Assembly (NCBI GenBank): GCA_900321865.1
Contig: ONXP01000029.1
Coordinates: 1-10,769 of the forward strand
DNA from: an uncultured Elusimicrobia bacterium
Lineage (GTDB): Bacteria; RUG730
Length of the DNA: 10,769 nt
Direction of reading: 5' to 3'
The notes below the pieces were generated by a model that did not search any database, had not been told where the DNA came from, and saw only the letters and a program-made list of their open reading frames with translations. Made by a program: the position numbers and the translations under genes. Of the stretch, positions 1-6,748 are shown one piece after another. Numbering within the stretch: the stretch's first letter is position 1; each line of letters opens with the position of its first letter.

Positions 1-1155
1 ATCTTCTAATGACTCATTTACTAAAAAAAAGATATCTTCGTCAAAAATATTTTTCTTTTTATCTGACAAAAGTTTAAATTTTGTAAAAAGCTCATCTATT
101 TTTTCTTGAGTAAAATGATATCCCATACTTTCTATTTTGCTAACAAAAGCATGTCTACCTGAATGTTTTCCTAAAATAATATTATTTTCATTATTAAAAA
201 TCCCTATAGATTCTGGTGTCATAATTTCATATGTAAGAGGATTAGATAAAACTCCATGCTGATGAATTCCTGATTCATGAGAAAAAGCATTTTGTCCAAC
301 TATTGCCTTATTTCTCTGGACATTAATCCCTGTTAAATTGCTAACAACTTTTGATGCATTATAAATTTCTTTAGTATTTATAGCAGTATCAAGCCCCAAA
401 TTCTGTCTAGTCTTAAGAATCATAACTATTTCTTCCATTGCAGTATTACCAGCTCTTTCGCCTATGCCATTTATTGTGCATTCCACCTGCCTTGCACCAT
501 TTATTATCCCAGATAAAGTATTACTAGTTCCTAGACCTAGATCATTATGACAATGAACACTTAAAATAGATTTAGAAATATTCGGAACTTTATTACAAAG
601 AATTTTTATTAAATTTCCAAATTCCACTGGCAAAGAATATCCAACAGTATCTGGAATATTAATTACATCTGCTCCAGCATCTATAACATTTTTTACAACA
701 TTACAAAGAAAATCAATATCGGTTCTAGATGCATCCTCTGCAGAAAATTCAACTTCGACATTGTACTTTTTAGCATATTTTACAGCAAAAACTGCTCTTT
801 CTAAAACTTCTTCTCTAGACATTTTTAATTTATATTTCAAATGAATATCAGATGTAGCGATAAAAACATGAATTCTTTTATTTTTTGCAGGCAAAAGTGC
901 TTCATAACAAACATCTATATCTTTTTCTTTAGCTCTTGCAAGTCCTGCAACAGTGACATTTTTAAGATTTTTTGATACTTCGTTAACAGCTTTAAAATCA
1001 CCTTCTGACGAAATTGGAAAGCCTGCTTCTATAACATCTACATTTAATGTTTCTAAAATTTTTGCAATTTTTAATTTTTCAGAAAAATTTAGGCTAGCTC
1101 CCGGACACTGCTCCCCGTCTCTTAAAGTAGTATCAAAAATATAAATTCTATCCAT
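1..1155 (-). CDS. leuA: 2-isopropylmalate synthase, 3' end cut off by the window edge
   Basis: This enzyme condenses acetyl-CoA with 2-oxoisovalerate to 2-isopropylmalate, the first committed step of leucine synthesis in the cytoplasm. I translated the minus strand from ATG at 1155-1153; exactly 385 codons are visible without a stop before the left edge. The N-terminus carries the family signature DTTLRDGEQ (residues 8-16). The metal-binding pair H201-x-H203 lies in [27 protein letters not shown] and the phrase [11 protein letters not shown] are also present, in the order of E. coli LeuA. Full enzymes are about 500-520 residues, so the C-terminal leucine-binding regulatory domain is off the window. 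An AGGAG site nine bases upstream, overlapping the pssA stop, supports the start. Homocitrate or citramalate synthase is the main alternative, but the close match along the barrel to LeuA makes that less likely. Confidence 0.95.
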   Translation of the reverse strand, partial: MDRIYIFDTTLRDGEQCPGASLNFSEKLKIAKILETLNVDVIEAGFPISSEGDFKAVNEVSKNLKNVTVAGLARAKEKDIDVCYEALLPAKNKRIHVFIATSDIHLKYKLKMSREEVLERAVFAVKYAKKYNVEVEFSAEDASRTDIDFLCNVVKNVIDAGADVINIPDTVGYSLPVEFGNLIKILCNKVPNISKSILSVHCHNDLGLGTSNTLSGIINGARQVECTINGIGERAGNTAMEEIVMILKTRQNLGLDTAINTKEIYNASKVVSNLTGINVQRNKAIVGQNAFSHESGIHQHGVLSNPLTYEIMTPESIGIFNNENNIILGKHSGRHAFVSKIESMGYHFTQEKIDELFTKFKLLSDKKKNIFDEDIFFLVNESLED

Positions 1156-1164
1156 AAAAAATCA

Positions 1165-1170
1165 CTCCTA
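1165..1170 (-). promoter_or_regulatory. ribosome binding site of leuA overlapping the pssA stop
   Basis: On the minus strand the sequence reads TAGGAGTGATTTTTATG. The TAG ends pssA and its last two bases begin the AGGAG Shine-Dalgarno motif, with a nine-base spacer to the leuA ATG. This is the strongest site in the window and suggests that termination of pssA and initiation of leuA are coupled. Confidence 0.75.
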
Positions 1171-1941
1171 ATCTTCTTTACCCTTTGATTTTAACAATAT
1201 CGAAATTCGTTTTATTTTTTTTAAAATATCAAATATCCCTGACAAAAAATATAACAAAAATATAATAAAAATCATATTTTCTGGAAATCTATATATAAGA
1301 ATTCCACCTATAAAACACAAAATAATAGCTTTAAAAGTTTTAGCTTTCTCAATTTTTAAAGACTTTAAACTAAAATAAGATATATTACTAACCATAGCAA
1401 AGGATATTAAAATTATAATCAAAGGTATCAAATTTGAAAAAATATAAAATTTTTTCATAATAAGTGGAATAATTTTTTTTGTAATATTATTATCTATTAC
1501 AACATCTATTAAAACAAAAGACGATAAAATATATGCTGCACTAGGACAAGGAAGCCCTTTAAAATATCCAAGAGAATTTTCTCCTTTAAATGTATCAGAA
1601 TTAAATCTGGCCAAACGAAGTGCCGTGGCAACAACATAAAAAACAGATATTATAATGCCAATTTTTCCATATCTAAACAAAACTATAGAATATATCAAAA
1701 ATATCGGAGCAACCCCAAAAGATACCATATCACAAAGAGAATCTAATTCTACCCCAAATTTACTGACACTATCTGTAAGCCTTGCAACTTTTCCATCTAA
1801 TAAATCAAAAATTCCAGCTAGTATTATAAGCCAAGCAGAAAACGAAAAATTTTTATTATATGCTAACAATATAGAAAGAAAACCACAAACAAGATTTCCT
1901 AATGTAAACAAACTAGGTAAAATATAAATGCCTTTTTTCAT
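1168..1941 (-). CDS. pssA: CDP-diacylglycerol--serine O-phosphatidyltransferase (phosphatidylserine synthase)
   Basis: This inner-membrane enzyme transfers a phosphatidyl group from CDP-diacylglycerol to serine, the route to phosphatidylserine and then phosphatidylethanolamine. The CDP-alcohol phosphatidyltransferase signature DG-x2-AR-x8-G-x3-D-x3-D is complete: D49, G50, A53, R54, G63, D67 and D71, counted from the ATG. LPSLFTLGNLVCG near the N-terminus and ATALRLARFN and GLPCPSAA further on are typical of the PssA subfamily rather than PgsA. Many hydrophobic helices follow. I start at ATG 1941 (257 residues), because an AAGAAG-type site lies eight bases upstream; an in-frame TTG two codons earlier sits too close to it. 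The gene lies 28 bases after lspA and 12 bases before leuA. A pssA-leuA neighbourhood is seen in several diderm groups, often with psd, which is not visible here. Confidence 0.93.
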   Translation of the reverse strand: MKKGIYILPSLFTLGNLVCGFLSILLAYNKNFSFSAWLIILAGIFDLLDGKVARLTDSVSKFGVELDSLCDMVSFGVAPIFLIYSIVLFRYGKIGIIISVFYVVATALRLARFNSDTFKGENSLGYFKGLPCPSAAYILSSFVLIDVVIDNNITKKIIPLIMKKFYIFSNLIPLIIILISFAMVSNISYFSLKSLKIEKAKTFKAIILCFIGGILIYRFPENMIFIIFLLYFLSGIFDILKKIKRISILLKSKGKED

Positions 1942-1949
1942 AATCAAAA

Positions 1950-1958
1950 CTTCTTCTT
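1950..1958 (-). promoter_or_regulatory. ribosome binding site that decides the pssA start
   Basis: AAGAAGAAG on the minus strand ends eight bases before ATG 1941 but only two bases before the in-frame TTG at 1947. The spacing therefore favours the ATG. Confidence 0.55.
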
Positions 1959-1969
1959 ATAAAAATTTA

Positions 1970-2458
1970 TTAATTCTTTTTATTACTAAAAGAAAAAAAT
2001 ATAAAATAAACCATTGCTAAAAATATAAAAGAATCTGCTACATTAAAAACAGGCCAAATATGAAAATCAAAAAAATCTACAACATATCCTCTAAAAATCC
2101 TATCTGCAATATTTCCCAAAGCCCCGCCAAGAAAAAAACAAACAAATATTCTAAAAAATTTATTATCATAATTTTCTAAATATATCTTTAAAAAATCCTT
2201 CCGAATCAAAAATAAAAATAATAGAGAAATGCAAATTATCAAACACAAAATTAAAATATTATTATTATGAAAAAACCCAAATATTGCACCAGAATTTTTA
2301 ACAAAAGTAAAACTAAAAATGTTTTTTATCACAGCCCTAGTTTCATACAATGCATAATTTTTTTCTATTAAATATTTTGTCAATTGATCTAACAAAAAAA
2401 CTAAAAATGTTAAAAAAATTTCTAAATTATATGTTATAAAAATTTTGTAAAATCTCAC
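1970..2458 (-). CDS. lspA: lipoprotein signal peptidase (signal peptidase II)
   Basis: LspA is the inner-membrane aspartyl protease that cuts the signal peptide of diacylglyceryl-modified prolipoproteins just before the lipobox cysteine. At 162 residues it has the usual length and about four hydrophobic helices. Conserved blocks are DQLTK (24-28), VKNSGAIFG (53-61), GGALGNIADR (111-120) and FNVADS (138-143). D119 and D142 are the expected catalytic aspartates. The start is GTG: on the minus strand metW ends TAG and lspA begins at the G of that stop (TAGTG), a one-base overlap, with AAAGAG six bases upstream of the GTG. That arrangement suggests translational coupling to metW. The lipoprotein at 8620-9819 in the same gene run is a plausible substrate, although LspA acts on all lipoproteins of the cell. 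Confidence 0.95.
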   Translation of the reverse strand: MRFYKIFITYNLEIFLTFLVFLLDQLTKYLIEKNYALYETRAVIKNIFSFTFVKNSGAIFGFFHNNNILILCLIICISLLFLFLIRKDFLKIYLENYDNKFFRIFVCFFLGGALGNIADRIFRGYVVDFFDFHIWPVFNVADSFIFLAMVYFIFFSFSNKKN

Positions 2459-3048
2459 TATAAACTCTTTATTAAAAATATTGCCCTTTCTGCAAAAACA
2501 TTAGGAAAAAACCTTATAAATTTAGTTTTTGTTAAAAATCTTGATTCTATTATATTTATTTTAGAATTTTTACAAAAAATATTAAAATCTTTTATGCTAA
2601 AAAAATGTAAATTGGGAGTATTGTCCCATCTATAAGGTAAATGCTTTGTAACAGGTGCTATTCCTAAAAAAAACAAACAAATTCTAGCATTAATATATGC
2701 AAAATTCGGAAAACAAATTATGACTTTTTTCCCCACTCTTAGGGCTTCAGATAAAACAAACGACAAATTTTTAATTTGTTGCAAACTTTGATAAAGAATA
2801 ACAAAATCAAAACTTTTATCTGTAAAATCTAAAATTCCATCCTCTATATCTCCATGAAAAACACTTAAACCTTTTTCTACACATTTATATATACAAGATT
2901 CAGAAATTTCTATTCCATGGACAAAAACATTCTTTTTGTGCTTTAAAAAATCCATCAAATATCCTTTTCCACATCCTAAGTCTAAAACAGATGTTTTCTC
3001 AGGTATCCAGTTTGAAATCAAATTATAATCAAATTCTGTTTCTCTCAA
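2458..3048 (-). CDS. metW: methionine biosynthesis protein MetW, methyltransferase fold
   Basis: MetW is a small Rossmann-fold protein with an S-adenosylmethionine methyltransferase-like domain, usually encoded beside metX and required with it for methionine synthesis in several bacteria. Motif I is VLDLGCGKG (21-29), followed by the acidic residue E47 in GIEIS. MetW-specific stretches follow: HGDIEDG (65-71), VILYQSLQQ (83-91), FPNFA (113-117) and LPYRWDNTPNLH (137-148). The length of 196 residues is typical. The start is TTG at 3048; AGAGGG five bases upstream overlaps the metX stop and supports it. No other start lies near the N-terminus without removing the region before motif I. The gene sits nine bases after metX and overlaps lspA by one base. 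Confidence 0.92.
   Translation of the reverse strand: MRETEFDYNLISNWIPEKTSVLDLGCGKGYLMDFLKHKKNVFVHGIEISESCIYKCVEKGLSVFHGDIEDGILDFTDKSFDFVILYQSLQQIKNLSFVLSEALRVGKKVIICFPNFAYINARICLFFLGIAPVTKHLPYRWDNTPNLHFFSIKDFNIFCKNSKINIIESRFLTKTKFIRFFPNVFAERAIFLIKSL
2465..2470 (-). promoter_or_regulatory. ribosome binding site supporting the GTG start of lspA
   Basis: AAAGAG within the last codons of metW lies six bases before the lspA GTG. It supports initiation at the one-base TAGTG overlap rather than at a downstream codon. Confidence 0.5.
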
Positions 3049-3053
3049 AATTT

Positions 3054-3059
3054 CCCTCT
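3054..3059 (-). promoter_or_regulatory. ribosome binding site of metW overlapping the metX stop
   Basis: The minus strand reads TAGAGGGAAATTTTG. The TAG ends metX, AGAGGG is the Shine-Dalgarno motif, and the TTG five bases later starts metW. A good site at the right distance makes the TTG start credible. Confidence 0.65.
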
Positions 3060-4152
3060 AAATTTTTATTGATTCTAAAAAAGGTTTAATAAGTCTTGCT
3101 TCTTCCTCTATATCTATTAAAAATGCATCATGCCCATAGGTAGAATGTATTTCACAATAAGTACAAGGAATATGCTTAAGTCTCAATAATTTTATAATAT
3201 CAAGAGATTGATACTTTGGATAGAGCCAATCTGATTCAAAATTTATAACCAAAAATTTTAGATTGTTTATATGGTTTTTAAAAATTTCCTCAGAAACATC
3301 AAAATAATCCATTGCCTTCGTTATATAAATGTAAGAATTTGCATCAAACCTTTTTACAAAATTGTCACCTTGATATTTTAAATAATTTTCAACTTCAAAA
3401 TTTACGTCAAAAGATTTATTATAAGTTTTTGTTCTTCGAGAAAATTTTTTTTCCATAGAAATATCACTCATATATGTAATGTGCCCTATCATTCTTGCAA
3501 TACTTAGACCTAACTCTGGACTAGCTTTTTCGTAATAATCTCCATTATTCCAAGAAGGATCCAACATAATAGATCTTCTAGACACTTCATTAAATGCTAT
3601 TTGTTGAGGAGAATGCTTCATCGTAGTGGATATTGGAATTGCACTCATTAGCATATCAGAATAGGTATTTACCCATTCTAGAACTTGCATTCCACCCATA
3701 GATCCACCTATCACACTAACTAGTTTTTTTATCTCAAAAAAACTCACCAACTCTTTTTGCAAAGAAACCATATCTTTTATAGTTATAAAAGGAAAATTCA
3801 TAGCATAAGGTTTTCCTGTTTTGGGATCTATACTTTTAGGCCCTGTAGTTCCTTGGCAACCTCCCAAAACATTAGAACAGATAACAAAAAATTTATCGGT
3901 GTCAATCCCCTTACCAGAGCCAACTAACTTATCCCACCAGCCAGCTTTTTTTGTTCCTTCTTTAAAACCTGCAACATGTGCATCCCCTGTAAAAGCATGA
4001 CAAACCAAAATAGCATTCGTTTTATTTTTATTAAGCTTGCCGTATGTTTCATATGCTATTTCCACATTTTCTAAAGTAATGCCACTTTCTAAGTTAAAAG
4101 GTTTAGATAATTTTAAAATATTAGTTTTAACAAAAATAGCATTATCTAACAT
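3058..4152 (-). CDS. metX: homoserine O-acetyltransferase (homoserine O-acyltransferase)
   Basis: MetX acylates the hydroxyl of L-homoserine, activating it for sulfur incorporation on the way to methionine. It is an alpha/beta-hydrolase fold enzyme of about 365 residues, and the length here (364) matches. The nucleophile elbow is GGSMGGMQ with S151; the other triad members are D308 in SDWLYP and H341 in GHDAF. Other family marks are CHAFTGDAH (51-59), GWWD (71-74) and SNVLGGCQGTTGP (93-105). The sequence alone does not separate acetyl-CoA from succinyl-CoA use in this family, though acetyl is the usual default. The start is ATG 14 bases after the M42 gene; the only good GAGG lies about 19 bases upstream, so initiation may depend on coupling. 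The adjacent MetW supports the assignment. Confidence 0.95.
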   Translation of the reverse strand: MLDNAIFVKTNILKLSKPFNLESGITLENVEIAYETYGKLNKNKTNAILVCHAFTGDAHVAGFKEGTKKAGWWDKLVGSGKGIDTDKFFVICSNVLGGCQGTTGPKSIDPKTGKPYAMNFPFITIKDMVSLQKELVSFFEIKKLVSVIGGSMGGMQVLEWVNTYSDMLMSAIPISTTMKHSPQQIAFNEVSRRSIMLDPSWNNGDYYEKASPELGLSIARMIGHITYMSDISMEKKFSRRTKTYNKSFDVNFEVENYLKYQGDNFVKRFDANSYIYITKAMDYFDVSEEIFKNHINNLKFLVINFESDWLYPKYQSLDIIKLLRLKHIPCTYCEIHSTYGHDAFLIDIEEEARLIKPFLESIKI

Positions 4153-4166
4153 TCTTTTATATAAAA

Positions 4167-5219
4167 CTACCTCTTTATAACATCTTTATAATTTTCAACA
4201 GTTAATTTCACTAAATCAATAGTACTATCAACATCTCTAATATCACAAACACTAATTGCAGAATGAATATATCTAGTCGCAATACTCATAGTAGATGTAA
4301 TAATCCCACTTTTATTCATATAAATTATAGCGCCATCGGTCATTCCACCATCAAAAATAGAAACCTGATATTTTATACTATTTTTTTTAGCTATTTCAAT
4401 TATATTATTTCTAATACTTTTAGGAACAATTAAACCTCTACCAGATGCTTCTAAAAATGTTACAACTGTTCCATTCCCTATTTTTAAATTACTCTCTAAT
4501 TCGCTAATCATAGGAGTATCTCCAGCTACCGTTGTATCTATAGCTATAGCAAATTCAGGTTCTATCCCAAAAGATGAAACTCTAGCCCCTTTTAAACCAA
4601 CTTCCTCCTGACATGTTCCTACTGCATATAATTCCATATCTTCTGGAACATTAACCTGTTCCATAACTTTCAAAAGTGCATAACAACCTATTCTATCATC
4701 TATAGCTTTTCCATATATCAAATTTTTATTACACACAAATTCCCCAGAAGTGGAACAAAAAGTTATTTCATCTCCAATATTTACAAATTTTTCTGCTTCT
4801 TCTCTAGAAGATGCTCCAATATCTATAAACATCTCTTCATATTTTATAATTTTATTTCTTTCTTCTGTTTTTTGCAGATGAGGAGCTTTAGTTCCTATTA
4901 TTCCAAAAATTTCTCCATTTTTACCATGTATTTTTACTCTTTCACCAACCAAGATTCTATCATCTATTCCACCAACTTTAACAAAATATACAAATCCATC
5001 TTTCGAAATATATCTAACAACTAACCCTATTTCATCCATATGAGATGCTAACATAACTTTAGTCTTTCCATTTCCCTTTTTTGCAATAACATTCCCAAAA
5101 TTATCTATAAAAACATCATCAGCAAACTTTTTCAATTCCCTAGACATAATACCAGCAACTTTTCCTTCATAACCAGAAATTCCGTTAATATCTAATAATT
5201 CTTTTAATAAATTGTCCAT
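4167..5219 (-). CDS. M42 family metallopeptidase (glutamyl aminopeptidase / endoglucanase-M-like)
   Basis: M42 peptidases are cytoplasmic di-metal aminopeptidases that form large tetrahedral assemblies and trim peptides left by protein turnover. The expected residues are all present: H60 and D62 in ASHMDEIG, D174 in KAIDDR, the catalytic E205 and metal ligand E206 in CQEEVGLKGA, D228 in AIDTT, and H319 in RYIHS. The N-terminal GISGYEG and the internal IGTKAPHL are also typical. The length of 350 residues is normal, so the enzyme looks intact. The specificity (Glu/Asp, Leu or Lys) cannot be read from these motifs, so no symbol is given. ATG 5219 is preceded by AGAGGA with a five-base spacer that follows the ParB-like gene's TAA, so the two genes are ten bases apart. 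Confidence 0.93.
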   Translation of the reverse strand: MDNLLKELLDINGISGYEGKVAGIMSRELKKFADDVFIDNFGNVIAKKGNGKTKVMLASHMDEIGLVVRYISKDGFVYFVKVGGIDDRILVGERVKIHGKNGEIFGIIGTKAPHLQKTEERNKIIKYEEMFIDIGASSREEAEKFVNIGDEITFCSTSGEFVCNKNLIYGKAIDDRIGCYALLKVMEQVNVPEDMELYAVGTCQEEVGLKGARVSSFGIEPEFAIAIDTTVAGDTPMISELESNLKIGNGTVVTFLEASGRGLIVPKSIRNNIIEIAKKNSIKYQVSIFDGGMTDGAIIYMNKSGIITSTMSIATRYIHSAISVCDIRDVDSTIDLVKLTVENYKDVIKR

Positions 5220-5229
5220 TTTTTTCCTC

Positions 5230-6174
5230 TTAGTTAGATATTTTATTTATAATAGAATTCAAAATATTTTTTAAGCTAGACAAATCATTTTCTTTAAAAG
5301 TAATATTTAAAGAAAAATTAGCATTTTCAAAATAATCTGTGTGAAATAATTTAACATTTTCCTCTTCAATTTTCTTTTTTAAAACTAAAAATTCTTTTTC
5401 TTTTTGATAAATATCTGGGTGGATTTTCTCAAATAAAAAATTTCTAATATTTTCTATTTTTTTTTCGTTGTTAAAGTCATCTATAGATAAAATTGATAAA
5501 ATCTTCAAAATTATATCTTTTTTAAAGACCAAACTATCATCGTAATCATCATATATGTTTTTTAAAGATTTTATAAACTCTTTCGACAAATTATAATTCA
5601 AACTTAATTTATCTACTATACCAAAAATATCTGTCTTTAAATCTTCACTAAAAAATCGAATATCAAGAGCAGAGTCAAGAGCTAAAGTCTTGTTAAAAAT
5701 TCTATTTTTTATATCATCTGAAAAAGAATAAAGAATTAAATTCCTATCTATATTAAATTTTGATATGACGATCCCCGCCATTTTACAAATTTTTCTAGTT
5801 TCTAATTCATTAAAATGAAAAAAATTACATAAATTGTATATTATATTAGACTTTTCTATTTCATTTAAATTTCTTTTACCAAAAAAAGTATTATTTTCTA
5901 TAGAAATTTTAAATTTTTCAAAATCAGAAATATCATTGTCTAAAACTAAACAAGGAAAGTCGGTTATAAAATTATTAGATAATAGAAACCTTTTAAATCC
6001 AGAAATAATATTATATTTTTCACTTTTTTGTTCTACTATTAAAGGAGAAATGATCCCTAAATTATTGATTGAATTTTTCAAAAAATCATCTTTTATTGGA
6101 TAAGAAAATAAAAATTTTTTATTTTCTATATTGATATCTTTTAACTTGATTGTTTTAAATTCACTTTTTATCAT
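5230..6174 (-). CDS. divergent ParB N-terminal-domain protein
   Basis: This 314-residue protein has a recognisable ParB/Spo0J/sulfiredoxin N-domain in roughly residues 6-80. Residues 33-48 (KNSINNLGIISPLIVE) resemble the family pattern SI...GIIQPLIV. Residues 54-62 (YNIISGFKR) take the place of the usual YEIIAGERR. The glutamate of the CTP-binding GERR box is phenylalanine and the first arginine is lysine. A helical region follows (105-250); ETRKICKMAGIVISKF (125-140) may be a helix-turn-helix-like segment, but this is weak. The C-terminus (about 250-310) is a charged helix followed by a possible beta-alpha unit. It overlaps the DUF4416 gene by 14 bases and probably shares its expression. It does not look like the chromosome partition ParB: there is no ParA beside it and the length and motifs differ. 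The function is unknown. Confidence 0.7.
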   Translation of the reverse strand: MIKSEFKTIKLKDINIENKKFLFSYPIKDDFLKNSINNLGIISPLIVEQKSEKYNIISGFKRFLLSNNFITDFPCLVLDNDISDFEKFKISIENNTFFGKRNLNEIEKSNIIYNLCNFFHFNELETRKICKMAGIVISKFNIDRNLILYSFSDDIKNRIFNKTLALDSALDIRFFSEDLKTDIFGIVDKLSLNYNLSKEFIKSLKNIYDDYDDSLVFKKDIILKILSILSIDDFNNEKKIENIRNFLFEKIHPDIYQKEKEFLVLKKKIEEENVKLFHTDYFENANFSLNITFKENDLSSLKNILNSIINKISN

Positions 6175-6748
6175 TTTCTTTCTTAATTATTTCTTTATAA
6201 TAAAGTCTTGCATTTAAAAAAAAATCTAAATATTTTTCAGTCTTAAAATCTGGATAAGTCCAAGGAAGAAATCTAAAATTATCTTTTAAATTGTTTTTAT
6301 TTTTAATATGATTAAACATTAATGTAATTTCTGCAAAAATTCCATCACCAATATATATTCTATGAGAAAAATCCTTAGTAGAAGCCAATATAACCTTAGC
6401 AAAATCTAAAATTCCAGGATCTAAATTTATAACTCTTTTTTTAAAATAAGAAAACTCTCTTTCTATATCATTCGTAATATTTTTTATACTAGACAATTTT
6501 GATTCTAAAACTGGTTCTTTAAACAAAATAAATTTTTTTTTCAATAATAAACCCATTTCACTTGAATAATAATCTGTAAAACTAAACTCTATTTCATCTG
6601 TAACTAAATAAAATTCTCCAAAATTATTTTGCAATTTTGAACTCAAATCAGAAAACTTACTAAATCCAGCACTATAAATAATCCCTAAAAATAATAAAAC
6701 TTTCTTTTCTAATTTTTTTTCTCCCAAACTATTCCCCAAAATAATCAT
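6161..6748 (-). CDS. DUF4416 family protein
   Basis: I recognise this as DUF4416, a family of about 180 residues with no established function. Conserved blocks are VLLFLGIIYS (17-26), FSFTDYYSSEMG (55-66), NLDPG (108-112), ASTKDFSHRIYIGDGIFAE (122-140) and PWTYPDF (162-168), counted from ATG 6748. The many conserved D, H, Y and T residues suggest an enzyme or ligand-binding protein, but no reaction is known to me. ATG 6748 would make the gene overlap the PilZ gene by 20 bases and has no convincing Shine-Dalgarno site. A TTG at 6727 (L8), just after the PilZ gene's stop and five bases after GGGGA, would give an N-terminus of the length usual for the family. I keep the ATG coordinate but regard the TTG as at least as likely. 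The gene ends in TGA inside the start of the ParB-like gene. Confidence 0.85.
   Translation of the reverse strand: MIILGNSLGEKKLEKKVLLFLGIIYSAGFSKFSDLSSKLQNNFGEFYLVTDEIEFSFTDYYSSEMGLLLKKKFILFKEPVLESKLSSIKNITNDIEREFSYFKKRVINLDPGILDFAKVILASTKDFSHRIYIGDGIFAEITLMFNHIKNKNNLKDNFRFLPWTYPDFKTEKYLDFFLNARLYYKEIIKKENDKK

Noticed and set aside
953-1144. Open frame of 63 codons on the plus strand
   Set aside because: It lies wholly antisense to the conserved N-terminal coding region of leuA, has no recognisable product and no ribosome binding site.
1655-1927. Open frame of 90 codons on the plus strand
   Set aside because: Antisense to the CDP-alcohol transferase motif of pssA, which is clearly the real gene; the translation looks like random AT-rich sequence.
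1942-1947. TTG start two codons before the pssA ATG
   Set aside because: It lies only two bases from the likely ribosome binding site, whereas the ATG is eight bases away.
5834-6103. Open frame of 89 codons on the plus strand
   Set aside because: Antisense to the ParB-like domain coding region; no family features and no plus-strand neighbours.
5230-6174. Chromosome partition protein ParB
   Set aside because: No ParA neighbour, a changed GERR box and no convincing DNA-binding helix-turn-helix; only the N-terminal domain resemblance holds.
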